From Sipunculus nudus (taxonomy: Eukaryota; Annelida; Sipuncula; Golfingiida; Sipunculidae), in NCBI GenBank assembly GCA_026874595.1, contig CM049315.1, positions 68,643,916 to 68,707,915 on the forward strand: a stretch of DNA of 64,000 bases, written 5' to 3'. Within the stretch, counting starts at the first letter, position 1. Each line of letters begins with the position of its first letter. The position numbers were made by a program, and so were the translations under genes. The notes below the pieces were generated by a model. It was not told the origin of the DNA and did not search any database. It saw nothing but the letters and a program-made list of their open reading frames with translations. Shown here piece after piece: positions 45,690 through 57,711 of the stretch.

Positions 45690-46420
45690 ACAGAGGAGTT
45701 TAATGACGAATTATTCAAAACCTCTTGTATTTTTAACCACAAGTTAGCGACAAGAGAACAATTCCAAAAAATATGTGGTAAATTTTCTCTTACTAATTTA
45801 CAAAAGGTACAAGTAGGAGAATCTATTAGCCTACATTTAGTCTATGAAGAAATGGGTTTAACGTCACCCGACGTTGTAGTTCATAAAACTGAAAATTCCT
45901 AAGTGGTACGAAATGTGTTGTGTCATAAATCTTGGAGAATCCGATATAAACAATCTCCTCTGATATATCAATTAAATCTTGTTTCCATTTCTAAACTACT
46001 AAGTCTGGAGTTACTAAATGTTTCTCTTGTTTTCTCTCATCATTAGAGTGCATGTACGGGTTGTGCTTTTTTCTAACGGCGTAAAAGTAAATTTTTACAC
46101 TTGTTCCAACAGCGGACCAAGTATTCTACCAAAGCCTTACCGTTATAATCTATGAATTAAACCAATTGAATTGTATTATCAAGTATAGGAAACTGCGTAA
46201 TTGTGTAAGATGTTTTATCATATATATACAGAATTGTTAGGGGTTCGTAATATAGGCAGAACATTCAAAACCATTGTGCCTCTCATCTTCGACGTCACCG
46301 TTTTTACATATGACACAGCCCCTTGCTTCAGTGTTTAGGTTCTTGTAGTTATTAGGTGGTATCAGCCTATATATGGTGTCTTAAATCTGTCAGTTTCAGT
46401 TCTCAGCGCAAGTATCCCAC
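45690..46420 (-). pseudogene. decayed LINE ORF2 C-terminal fragments in element E
   Basis: At about 45860-45690 a broken frame reads NLPHIFWNCSLVANLW, the L1-like C-terminal zinc region. At about 46410-46230 another reads EARGCVICKNGDVEDE, the Cys-Cys...VEDE.H pattern found near LINE C-termini. Numerous stops occur. These could be two fragments of one LINE. The inferred strand is minus for both. Confidence 0.45.
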
Positions 46421-48516
46421 ACCAAAGCCGAGCAAGTGTACTGAACTTTGCTGTCGTCGATCAGGCCATATACTTTTTACGTATATATATACTTAATTAT
46501 GTTCCGTGCACTGAGTGCTGATAAAACTGATAAAAAAATCTTAATTTCAGAACTGATCGGTATTGTTCAAGCCATTTATGTTGATTATCAGAACGTAACT
46601 TCTGGTTCAGATTACGTTGGCAATGCGGCGCTATTTCATTATATGTGTGTATTAATATACATCAATGGATTCGAGTATCTTACTTCTTTGCATCTGAGCA
46701 CTAAGTTATCCGCGACTTGCAAGGTTATAATCCAATATGAATACTTTCTTGGTTAGACTTGTGTAATCCATAGTGATTCCAAAACCGTAACATCTCAATC
46801 AAATGATATCTACATGTCAAACAACAAATGTCTCTTTCAGAGCAGCAATTACACATGCAGAACCTGTGAACACTAAAAAAGGTAACGGAGAGGTCTGTTT
46901 TGAATTTTATCACATGACGGGGTTTATGCATATCCCCATAACTCAGACGCATAATCTATAGGACTGTTACTACCATCATAGTATTTAAGTTTGTTAAGGA
47001 GTCATATAAGTATAGTATCCTTAAAATTCTTAAACTTGCTCAATACTAGACCAAGTGATTACAATCCAACAGGCGCTAGGAAATCAGAACTTTTGGCCAT
47101 AAAAAAAATGGATTTTATACCGACATAAGGCTTTCTATTTTTTTCTGCTAAGCCGTTAATATATATATTAAACAGCGTGACGGATTATATCGCCTTGTAC
47201 CTCAGATAGTACCCCCCAAAAAAATTGGTAAAAATATTATTACTTAATCATACATAAGCTGAATAACTACTATATAAACTTTTTTATGGTGTTATAGATT
47301 TTGTAATCAAATTTTAGTCCAAACAGCCGCGAGTGAAGAGTAGTTTCCTATATTTACCCATCAATAGCTTTTTTTCCTGCATGCATGCACATGCCCACTT
47401 ACTAGGGCGACGTGTTTCTATTCCTTGAGGCAAACGATTACTTAATAATGAAGTAACTAAAAAATATGATCAGGACAGGAGCGACCTTTTCGAACCCCAT
47501 TCTGATCTTTGGCTATATATAGGGTTAAGTTTGTTAAAGTAAGACACGTTATTCTGTAATCGATCAGGCCACGATGATGAGTTCTTGATAAAGATATGAC
47601 CATTCCATGGTTCGTAGTTACTTAGCCAATTTCATTTTCAGTTTGTTTCTCTGATTTTTAACATGTACACTTTGCATCGTGAAAATCTGGAAAAGTATAC
47701 ATCTCATAAAGAAGAATGTGACAAAATTCTCAGTAATCACGTCTCTATTAAAATTAGAGTAATAAAGTATCCACTTCTCCAGGTTAATAGCTATTATTCA
47801 TTTATTCAGTATCTATGTGCTTATCAAGTTTGTATATTTAGTAATAAAAAACTATGATTAACTTGCTATATTTTGTATTAATTTCAATAAAGCTTATTTG
47901 TTCCTATTATCCTTGTTTATTATTTTCTGATTAGAAAAATAATATTGAATAAAACGAGATATATGTATGTAAATTATATTTTATTTTTAAATTTTTGAAT
48001 ATATTTAAAATTTTGAAATGAGTGAAATAATTTTCATCAGGGATGTAATTTTCATCCCCGAAATTAGTAGCACCCCGCCTGGTAAAAATAGGTTTTAAAC
48101 TAATTAATATACCTAGGCGATGAAAGTAATAAACTATTATAAATGTTAAACATTTGTGTCCGAGATCAAAGGACCCCTATGGTAACACCTGATTAGTCCA
48201 AAGCTACCACTTCTCCTACACGGCCCGGTAATTAACACCTGCTATAGTAACAACAACTCGCGTTATTGACACACGGTTTCGGGTATCACGACGGGGGTGT
48301 TAGTGACACACGGTGAACGCCCTGCCATCTAGCGGGAGTGTGACAGATTTGACGCATGCGCAGTTGAACCGTGTGTTAATAAACTGGACCTTATTGGCAC
48401 ACCCCGTGTGTCAATAAGGGCGGCCTATTAGTATAGTAGGGCCGGGACTATGCCTTATATACCCGTTAACCCTCTATATACCCGTAAAGACACTATTTAT
48501 ACGACAAGTGCCTGTG

Positions 48517-48598
48517 GTCAAGACAGTGCGTAAGTGATTCTACATTCCCTCCTGACACTTTCACCCAGAGTTAATAAAGCCTGCCTAAACCTAAACTT
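48517..48598 (+). pseudogene. R copy B Gag fragment before LINE-2
   Basis: The sequence after GTCAAGAC reads SDSTFPPDTFTQ, matching copy A at 31147, then two stops. It ends at CCTAAACTT, the LINE-2 target site, and resumes at 62081. Confidence 0.7.
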
Positions 48599-48655
48599 AA
48601 TTTTTTTTTTAATTACAGAGTTACTAAAGCCTGCCTAAACTTAATTTTTTTTAAT

Positions 48656-49053
48656 TAACAAAAAAAGAGTACATAAGGATACACATAAACGATACAAACA
48701 TAGATGTACATCTACACAAATACATAATAAACACAACAATACATAAACATATAAAACAAGCATATCACTGGCTATAATTTAACCTTAGGAATGACAGAAC
48801 CAGATAAAAAAAAAGAATCACACAAAAGAACATACAACACAGAATAAAACTATTTATCCCCATAGTAATAAGTCGAAATATTATTACTTATTTGGTTTAT
48901 TTATTTTTTTGTTATTTTTTATTTATTTATTTATTTTGAAATGGAGGTTTGCTTAAGCTACTTTATGATGCTTAAAAGTTTTCCCATTAATGTGGTTTTT
49001 ATTTATTTTACCTCTTTTAATTGCTATATTTTGTTCTATTGAGTGTAAATCTC
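48656..49053 (-). other. LINE-2 3' untranslated region
   Basis: AT-rich sequence after the ORF2 stop, with TTTATTTATTTATT-type runs and A-rich stretches leading to the tail. No coding potential. Confidence 0.5.
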
Positions 49054-49569
49054 TCATATACACAGCAAGGCCCTGAAACGTAGGTAGTTTCCTGTAGCAT
49101 CTACAATTATATATATATATTTTTTGGTTTCTAGTGTAAGCATGTTTATCCAGTCATGTTCACTATTATTAAAGAGAAATTCTTTACTTGATAAATTTGA
49201 TAATATAACTTTAGACTCTTGTTCGACCATATCTGACCACAGTGTAGCTGTAAAAGAACATTCCCAGAATAAATGAACCAAAGTTTCTTCTTCCTCTTGA
49301 CAAAAAGTGTATTTACTTGAATTGATAATTTTTAACTTACATAGAAATGGATTCAAAGTCAGCCTACGATGAAGGATGTAATATTGAAATATACGTTGCT
49401 TAACCGATATCGTGGTCCCATATATCTTGGAAAATCCCTGGTACACATCCATATCTGTAACTGTGATAAAATCATCTTTCCTTTTTTTGATTGCATTTTC
49501 TGGAGGGACTATATGTTGGTCCACCAGTTGGTCATATATAAATGTTGCTGTTTTCTTATTAGTTAACAC
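49054..49569 (-). pseudogene. LINE-2 ORF2 C-terminal region
   Basis: An uninterrupted 171-codon frame with KQRIFQYYILHRRLTLN, then YTFCQEEEETLVHLFWECSFTATLW (split here as the pattern C......H.FW.C....LW), the zinc-like region at the end of L1-clade ORF2. It ends at the natural ORF2 stop. It is the longest open part of LINE-2 ORF2. Confidence 0.75.
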
Positions 49570-49761
49570 TATTAAGAAGTTTATGTAAAGTTCTAGGTGA
49601 TATCATTTCTTTGTTCTCATTGACTATGATTTGTTTCTACCTTCGTAGAATTGCTTGAACTAAACTAATATAATTCAAAAAAATTATTGACCTCATACTT
49701 ACTAATAAATTCCTTATTCTTTTAAACTTATTCGTACTTTGTACCGTTTTAACTAAATCTG

Positions 49762-50136
49762 TTACAAATATGACTCCTTTACTGAAAAGCGGTTTGTAAA
49801 ATAAAATTGTATGATTAATTTTATATGAGAATTAAACCATATACATTGTGACATAACTTCTTCATAAGTTTCTGGATCATAGAAGCTGTTATTGCACCAG
49901 TGTTGCATAATTTCTTCCCTAAAAGGATATTTATATTTCATAATATATTTTACATGTTTAGGTGCTAGATTACAATTGAAAGATAATTCTCCTAGTTTGA
50001 AAAATCCTAAAACAATTTTCCTCCAGACATTTTGTGGACTTTTATCTAAAAAACGCTTTATCCACGCCAATTTTAAAGCTACATTCTTAATTGAAATCTC
50101 AATCATATCCAGGCCTCCTTTTTCAATAGATCCCAT
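49762..50136 (-). pseudogene. LINE-2 ORF2 connection region
   Basis: A 124-codon frame begins with GSIEKGGLDMIEISIKN and ALKLAWIKRFL, the GGL...D....ALKLAW pattern between reverse transcriptase and the C-terminal region in L1-like ORF2. Flanking frameshifts isolate it. Confidence 0.7.
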
Positions 50137-50602
50137 AGCTTGTCTTTTTATTAAGTCATTGCGTCTTCCTCAAATAAATTTATATATACGTCTCTCTATT
50201 TGTTTCATAAATATTTGACTGGGTGTAGGTAGAACTGAAAGATGATATATCAACTGTGATATGACAAAATTCTTTAATTCAGTTATTTTATCAATTGGTG
50301 TAAGTTTTCGAGCATTCCATACTGCTAATATATTATTTATTTTGTTTTTTACTGACCAAAGTTTTCATGTACCATATCTTCAAGTGAGGGAGTGACCTTC
50401 ACTCCTAATAGTGTTATTCCTTTATCTCTATATACAAGACCTAAATCTTCTACCTTATTTTTCACATGGTTTATTACCTTTCCTTAATATGCCATCAACA
50501 GTTTTATCTTTATTGATTTTTAATCCAGAAAATGATTTAAAATCTTCAAACAAATATAATATTTTTTTCTATACTTTTATGATCTTCTACAAATAATGTC
50601 GT

Positions 50603-51473
50603 TTCATCTGCATACTGTAAAATTTTATTTTCTTCACCATATGTATTTATACCTTAATACCTTTTTCTGACCTTATTGCTAATGCTAATATTTTAACACA
50701 TAATATAAATAAGTAGGGTGATAAGGGGCAACCCTGCCGCACCCCCCTTGATACAGAGAAAAAGCTTGATATCGATCGATTATTGAATACACAACTTGTA
50801 ATGTCATTGTTTACTGTTTTTATCATTGAGATGAAATTAGAGTCAAAGTTCCTATGTCTGAGTATTGTGTACAGATAATTCCATTCTAAATAATCAAATG
50901 CCTTTTCAAAATGTACTGCCATCAACATTGTATTTAATTTTTTCATCTGCATAACTAATTATAGTAATAATTTTATTTATAGTTTCTCCGATATTTCTAT
51001 CTTTAATAAATCCAGTCTGGTAACTGTGAATCAATTCTGCAAACACACACTTTTATTTGTTTGATAAAAGTTTTGTAATAATCTTATAATTAGTATTTAG
51101 CAAAGTGAGTGGTCTCAAATTTTTCAAAATATTTTAAATCTTTCCCTTTTTTGGTAGCAAAGTTATAATCCCTTGTCTCTTTTTTAAAGAAAACTTACCC
51201 ATTTGCAATGATTATTGTATAGATTTAATAAAATAACTTTATATCTTTCCAAAAGAATTTATAAATTTCAGTAGTAAGGCCATCAGTGCCTGGAGATTTT
51301 CCATTTTTCATTGTATTTAAGCTTTTAAAAAATTCTTCATCATTTAATTCTTCAGACCATGTTATGTCAGTCTTGGGTATATTTATCTGATATTTATCTA
51401 GAAAGCTATTTAATTTGTTTTCATTGTATTTAATATTTGAAGTATACCTTTTATTGAAATAATCTTCTTTCAA
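50603..51473 (-). pseudogene. LINE-2 ORF2 reverse transcriptase
   Basis: Frame 51473-51225 has KNGKSPGTDGLTTEIYKFFW. Frame 50952-50647 has VHFEKAFDYLEW (first catalytic Asp replaced: the usual D.EKAFD has His-Phe before Glu) and GVRQGCPLSPYLFILCV. The YADD box follows at 50603-50614 but reads YADE. These substitutions in catalytic positions, plus frameshifts, indicate an inactive enzyme. Confidence 0.8.
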
Positions 51474-51767
51474 AATTTCTCTCTGATCAATAATTATTTT
51501 ACCATTAACATCTAATTTATTTATTACTTTCCTATTGAAGTTTCGTTTCTCAAGTTTTAGGAAATATTTTTATTCCCTCCTCATACCATCTGACTTTACT
51601 TCTTAACATAGCTGCCCTAGTTTTTTCTTCGATTAATTTATTAAATTCATTTTTAATAGATTCAAAGTGTTTTTTTTCCTAGGTCTGATAATTCTGGATT
51701 TTGCAATCTATTTATTTCTTTTTCTAAGACAGTAAGTTTGTTATTCCTTTCCTTTCTTAGCTGAGTA

Positions 51768-52664
51768 CTATAACTTATTGTAAATCCTATGGCCATTTTT
51801 TATGGTATCCCACAGCAGGGAAGGATTTGCTTCTTTGTTTTCTGATATTGTATTTAAAATACATTCTTTAATCATTTTTATATAATCTTGATCATGTAAT
51901 AGTGAATTATTAAATTTCCAAAATCCAGGTCCTGTAACATTGTGAGAATTCTTTAAACCTAAAACAATACCTCTGTGGTCCGTTTTATAACCTTGGACTT
52001 TATCTACTACATGGATAAATTCAACAAGTCCTAAAGATATTAAGAAATAATCTAATCTACTTGCTATAAAGATTGGATTATTACGTGAGGATGTATACTT
52101 TTTAACATTAGGATTAAAGTGTCTCCAGAATCTATTAAGTCTAAATAAAAAATCCACTCCTTTATCAATATACGTGTTTGATTTTTTTCAGAATGATAAC
52201 CATCTAATCTATCCATATGAGGCTCCATTACAATGTTCCAGTCGCCTCCCACAATAACATTTTCATTGCACATGTTTTCAATCTGACAAAATAAATTATT
52301 AAAGAAATTTATATCTGAATTGTTAGGTGCATATAGATTATATAATGTTACCCTAGTGTCATCTATAGTGGTATCCATAATAATGAATCTCCCATTTTCA
52401 TCACAGTTTACACTATGTATATCATGTATAACATTATTTTTTTATCAATATGGCTACGCCTCTTTAAGAAGGGTTTCCACTACTAATAGTTAAATGATGA
52501 CCCCATTTAGCTCGCCATTTCATAAGATCTTCTGGAACACTGTGCGTTTCTTGCAACATAATAATACCATATTTTTTACCTTGGAGCCAATGGAAAAGCT
52601 GTCTTCTTTCCTTACACCCACTGAATCCCCTTGCATTCAGAGATAATATATCTATGTTGGACAA
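51768..52664 (-). pseudogene. LINE-2 ORF2 endonuclease
   Basis: Frames 52664-52464 (LSLNARGFSG, MLQETHS), 52378-52064 (YNLYAPN, VGGDWNIV) and 52157-51768 (SRLDYFLIS, YKTDHRGIVLGL, WKFNNSLL) cover the ordered motifs of a LINE apurinic-like endonuclease, including the Asn, Glu, Asp-Asn and terminal Asp-His residues. Small frameshifts separate the pieces. The probable ORF2 start is the Met at 52664, preceding SNIDILSLNARG. Confidence 0.8.
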
Positions 52665-54897
52665 ATAAGAAATAAATAATTATATATAGTACTACATATA
52701 TTCAGTTCCATGTACACATGTTAATCAGAACCAGTGAGAATATATCTAAACATACAGCAATCAATTTGGACTACATAAAAGAACTTGCTGATCTGTATTA
52801 TTCTGCTAAAGTCGTGAAACAGTTCAACTATTATCACATTCTTATGCCAGTGAGATGTTATAACTCTAACAACTACAGGACAAGCAGAAGACAAAAAAAA
52901 AACCCATAAAATTACATAAAGAAACCACAAGTGGATGAGAACACATAGTTAACTTCCAAGCCCTTACAGGCAGTAAGTGCTGCTGAATACTAGAGCAGAA
53001 AGAGTGCCTGTTTTACTGCATCACCATCATGAAAACTAGAAATACAGTAATAGTGGTGATAGTAAGATGTTTTAAGTTTTTGGTTGCTTATGGCTCATTC
53101 TCAGGGTTGTATAAAAGATATAACATTTTTCTTATCCGATCTCACTTGTAACTGCATGTAACCAAGTCAGGCTAACGTAATATAATGACTGCACAAAGTC
53201 ACAGACTGTTAAATATGTATTTTCATTTAGTGGAAATCTGGTTGCCATACATTTCATAATGTTACATCCTAATATTGAGTGAAAGTATGCAATAATAAGT
53301 AATTTATTAAATAAATGAATATATACGTTAAGATATTTCTTGTGCAAAATACAAAATATAAACCGACCTGAGGATTAAAATCTGTCCCAAAGGCCCATCG
53401 TGTGGGATGATATAATGTATTATTAGATAATATAAAATAATGACTTCGCAAAATCACAGACTGTTAAATATGTATTTTCATTTTAATGTGAATCCTGTTG
53501 CCACTCATTTTTCTGTGATGAATGATGTTATGCAACAATAAATCATCATAGAAATACATGTATATATGTTAAGATTCTTCTTGTACAGAAATACAAAATC
53601 TACCCTGACCTAAGGATTAAAATTGTCCCAAAGACACTTCGTATGAGTATGATTTAATGTTTAAATTGAGAAAGCTGAAATGTTATGTAATTTATGTGCA
53701 TGATGCAATATGTAACATGCCTGTACAATTATCAAGGTTAAGGATATAAATAAGGTATAAAGTATCATTGATATCTAGTTTTCAACTGTTTCTGTAATGT
53801 AGGAAGACTATTCTTTGAAGAAGGTAAGGTATCATCAGTCTTATAATAACTGATGTGTATTACAGCTGCTTCTGAGATTAGTTAAAATATCATTAAAGTT
53901 ATGGTTTATTAACTTCTAAACTACATCTGTGCCGTACTTCAGATATCATCAGAATTAGACAGGTTGATCTACCATTATTTCTATGATGCATGCATGATAT
54001 CGTTATATTTATAATATTTAATTCCGAAAGCTTCTGTTGATGTGGGTAAGATGTCTTGAGAATTAAATTAGTTGATTCGATTATTTTTAGCCAATGCGCC
54101 TCCAAAGTGTGTTGCCTATGACATTATAAAATATGCATGTATTTTGCAGGAAATCAAACTTAGGTGAGATATGTTATTGATTAGCAATCCTTATGAGTTT
54201 AATATAAAGAAAAATGACCTAAATAGAATAAAGAAAAAGATAATCAAACTTGGGCGAGATAATCTGTAGATAAGTGGTTATGGTGAGTATTGAAAAAAAA
54301 ATAAAAAATCCATCAAAGCCCTGGTAATTTGTCGCGGTGACACCAAAAGTTGACAATTGGACAGAAATGCGGACAGACAGTGGGTATACCCCAATACTCT
54401 TTGTCATATGACTGCCGTGTGAAAACACCATATCTTTCCATTTACTAGATTGTTTTGATTGATGATTTTACTACATAAATTACATCACTCATCAGTTCTC
54501 CACCTTACCATAAAATTGGTATACCATAAGAAAGACTTTCCATGTTTTTTTAGTTTATACCATAAGTTTTTTTTCCATATCCCAGATTCATGCTTTTATA
54601 TAAATTTACTGTTGAAGGTGATTTTTTAAAATATTCATATATGTACATCGCATAAACAACATCAACGGCCCAGCCTAAGTTGGGAACATTTTTGTTTTTT
54701 TTTTATAGTCACTATTGGCAACTAACCAACGGAAAAAATCATACACCGGGACTATCAACAAATCAGGTATAATCAACACATGAATGGAACTTACAACAAA
54801 CGCACAACATCTTCAAGTAATGTCCACACATGTTCATTATCAAAACCAAGTCCTCGAGTGCCTAACAGGCGATATTTTTCTGTTAACCATTGATTAT
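52665..54897. other. LINE-2 inter-ORF region with tandem repeat
   Basis: No coding sequence recognised. A tandem duplication of about 255 bp (about 53190-53440 and 53444-53680) shares CACAGACTGTTAAATATG and a CCTGA..TAAGGATTAAAAT phrase, and further decayed TATCATCAG phrases follow. The 2.2 kb length is long for an L1 inter-ORF spacer, so another insertion is likely. Confidence 0.45.
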
Positions 54898-55219
54898 TGT
54901 AGTGGTGTTCTTGTTCCCACAGATAACGAACTCCAGCAACGGTTTACAGATGTTTTATTCGCCCCGGCTCGAGTACCAACTAACTAACATGTCCACGAAA
55001 ACTTGGGACATTAACTACGCGCATGCGCACTAGCTATAACAATAAACAAAATAACATGTAACATTTAAGCCGCTGTTAACCCTACTCTACCAGTTTCGAT
55101 TAATACAGTTCTACCACTACCCTGCCGGTAGATGTCGCCATCAGCAGAACACGAAATAATTCACTGGTTTACATTTTAATACTACTATTTGACTCTAGAT
55201 GTCGCCACAATTGATAACA
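54898..55219 (-). repeat. 3' LTR of element G
   Basis: 322 bp. On the minus strand it begins TGTTATC and ends CCACTACA. It matches 60426-60747 along its full length, and most differences are single substitutions. A polypurine tract lies directly inside it. Confidence 0.9.
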
Positions 55220-55220
55220 A

Positions 55221-55242
55221 TCTCCCCCCCCCCCCTTAAAAG
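55221..55242 (-). other. polypurine tract of element G
   Basis: On the minus strand a CCTTTTAA stretch leads into a run of 12 G and AGA just before the 3' LTR. This is the plus-strand primer for element G. Confidence 0.75.
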
Positions 55243-56093
55243 GATGAAAGACTTATAAACATCTACTAAATCACTAATTATTAAGAGTAAACATCACAAC
55301 ATATATAGGTCTACCAATTTCCAGAGGACAGGTTGTCCCTTTAACCTCGGCAGATATACACAACATCTCATTCCCCACCAACCATATGGTGAACCATTTT
55401 AACAGGTTATGAGCCTAACTATGCTTCCTCAAATGTCGCGAGAGACATCAATATCCGTTCCGTATTACAATACATTACATAAAACATATTAGAAAATTAC
55501 TCTCATACCCCACCAGCTATGGTGTCAAGCATAATTTAACAGTAATTGAACCTACCATACACATACCCCACCTACTACACAGGTGTACCAACAAACCGCT
55601 CTCTAATGTTACATAACTTTAGGGTTTAATACGAGGCATATACCATAAATATCCTCATAATATAATCATAATATCTGCGATATATGGGTCGCCAAGGAAT
55701 GTGACCCACTCATAGATTTTACCCCCTAAAGGTAGACTATGAATGACATTTCACTAAAAAAGACATTATAATAAGAATACTATAACCAGAAATCTATTTG
55801 TACTTGGTACTAAGTAGGCACTGAGTAACGTAAGCTCCACTGCTTGCCTGACACAATTTACAAGAACACACAAAACAGGCACCATTGGGGACGACATACT
55901 CATTACAGAGCCAATACTAGAGCAATACTTGATTTATAAATTTCTGGTGAGATCACCGTACCAGCTTGCTGTTCCTCAAAAAGAATACATTTTAAGTAGA
56001 CACTAACATATTTCGGTAATCACAAACAAGATTACTGTTCATAAACAAGTAGATAGCTCAACATCACACTAGTATAATTATTACACTAAAGGA
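55243..56093 (-). other. G sequence where the integrase core is missing
   Basis: About 850 bp between the integrase start and the polypurine tract. No DDE core motif is visible on either strand. A short frame reading YEWVTFLGDPYIAD near 55700 is the only protein-like patch and I do not recognise it. Repeated phrases around a GGTGGGGTATG core suggest 3' untranslated sequence. Confidence 0.5.
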
Positions 56094-56873
56094 CCAACTA
56101 AGTCTACAGCTGCGAATTCCCACGGCCTAGTGGACCCAATACTTTGCATAAAACCCTGAGGTTAACGATGTGGGTTTTACCTTCTTACATACTGAACAAG
56201 AGTCAACATACCTTTTCACATCATCATACAATCCGTCCCAAGTAAAATAAGACTGAATTCTCTTTCTAGTCTTAAAACTACCCATGTGACCTGTTGTGGG
56301 TAAATCATGAAATGCACTGATAACCCGCAGTTTCACAACAGATGGAAACCAAATCTTATATCCGTCACGGCTCTGACTCGCTAATTTCTCAGTTTTCTTA
56401 TCAAAGTCTCTCTCACCCTGTAAATAGCTTATAACTAAACCTAACACAGGATCTTGTTTTTGCATTTGTAGGAGTTCTTGATTATTAGGTAAGGAACTGG
56501 GAATATTCCTAAACTCCATAGTGGGTCTAGCATCTTGATTAGAATCGGGCGCCTGAGAATCGCTACATAAGGAACAGACAAAATCCAATTCACTAGCTAA
56601 TGTGGGATCAATATTTACACATATATCATGAAACCAACGGTCACATTGATCACAGTGGACCCAATCTATTACATCTCCTGTAGGTTTGATACAATCAGGG
56701 GATTCACATTTACCGTGATTTTGAGTTTGATCTAAGACAAATATACCTTTATTTTTTTTCAAAATACCTTTACCAGATATGCAAAGACCTAAATATATTA
56801 ATTCTGTTTGGAAAATTTTACTTTTCTTTGGATTTATCGTTAATCCTGCTTGTCTGATTTTTTCAAGAATCAA
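56094..56873 (-). pseudogene. G pol: RT thumb, PHD finger, integrase zinc domain
   Basis: A 248-codon frame opens with the RT thumb (EKIRQAGLTINPKKSKIF, YLGLCISGKGI) and then passes at once to a C4HC3 PHD finger: Cys pairs in HGKC/SPDC, HCDQC, WFHDIC and FVCSLC. A linker leads to the HHCC zinc domain of integrase (FHDLPTTGHMG, YVDSCSVCKK). The frame stops soon after, but a shifted frame continues with WEFAAVDLVGPL, the first Asp segment of the integrase core, before homology ends. RNase H, normally between thumb and integrase, is absent. PHD fingers bind histone tails and could affect target choice. That role is inferred. Confidence 0.75.
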
Positions 56874-56874
56874 G

Positions 56875-57504
56875 TCACTGATATGTTTTCTACATCAGAT
56901 GAATAAATGACAATATTATCCGAATAAACATAACAATTTGGCCAAGACAATCTTTCAGAACTTTTTATACTAATCTCTGAAATATGGCAGGGCCATTGAC
57001 TAATCCGAAGGCTAGTACTTTAAATGGATATAAATTCTGTCCCGTAGAGAATGCTGTAATTTCTCTATGTTTAGGTTCCGATTTCACATACCAGTATCCA
57101 GATTTCATGTCGAGAGTGGAAAATATGGTTACTCCATGTAAAGAAGTCAATATTTTATCAATAGTAGGCAATGGGTAAGCATCAATTTTAGTAACCGCAT
57201 TTACTTTTCGGAAATCAATACAAAGCCTGTAATCAATACCTCCTGGTTTAGGAACCATTACAATAGGACTTCTCCAGGGTGATTTAGATTCTTCAATAAT
57301 ACCATCTTTTAACATTTGAGGAATTTGCTCATCAGCAGCTTTTTGTTTTGCAGGGGATAATCTATATGGACTTTGTTTGAATGGTTCAGTTCCTTCTTTT
57401 ACTATAATTTCATGTTCAACTAAATCAGTCCAACCAGGTTTTTCTGTAATAACATCCGAAAATTCTTCAAATATAGATTGAATGTATTCTGAAACTCCAT
57501 CCAC
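56875..57504 (-). pseudogene. G reverse transcriptase palm and fingers
   Basis: Frame 57504-56965 contains a VEHEIIVKEGTEPFKQ segment, SPWRSPIVMVPKPGG, RLCIDFRKVNAVT, YPLPTIDKIL and IFSTLDMKSGYW (first catalytic Asp), typical of Ty3-like reverse transcriptase. A frameshift follows at about 56965. The catalytic box at 56915-56926 reads YSDN in place of Y-x-DD, so the second metal-binding Asp is lost. Primary role was cDNA synthesis for element G. Confidence 0.85.
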
Positions 57505-57711
57505 TATTTAAATTTTCCAAATTTTCATACATTTTTTCATGTTCTACTTTTTTAGAATAACTTGAGTTTTTGAAAAAGTACTGTGAGTTCCAAACAATGT
57601 ATTTTGAGTTCCAATGAAAGGCCACTTGACAAGAGGTTGAAGTTTCTCTGACCATGCAATTTGATAAGCAAATTCAATAACCAAACCAGCACCTGCACAA
57701 CAATCATTCCC

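Larger units (their letters stand above)
44322..48425. mobile_element. element E: 4.1-kb TIR transposon with 9-bp duplication
   Basis: The inverted termini share CTTATTGACACACGG, with five to seven more divergent outer bases. A perfect 9-bp duplication, TATTAGTAT, flanks it (44313-44321 and 48426-48434). The left subterminal region repeats GTCTCGGTTACC four times. The right one repeats the TTATTGACACACGG phrase in both orientations (about 48255, 48301, 48370 and 48405). No transposase is visible. The interior holds decayed LINE 3' ends. A 9-bp duplication fits MULE or Merlin families. The assignment is open. Confidence 0.75.
38671..48516 (-). mobile_element. P-like DNA transposon, copy 2 (left-truncated, interrupted)
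   Basis: Collinear with copy 1 from about 24552 onward. The left terminal repeat and about 250 bp are lost at the BEL/Pao junction. Element E (44322-48425) interrupts the right terminal region. The remaining end continues at 48426 and finishes in CCTGTG at 48516. The next bases, GTCAAGAC, are the same R site occupied by copy 1. Copy 2 also has several internal deletions relative to copy 1. Confidence 0.75.

Noticed and set aside
46448-46756. 102-codon plus-strand ORF in element E
   Set aside because: It overlaps a region of LINE-like decay on the other strand and has no motif and no second copy. I treat it as chance.
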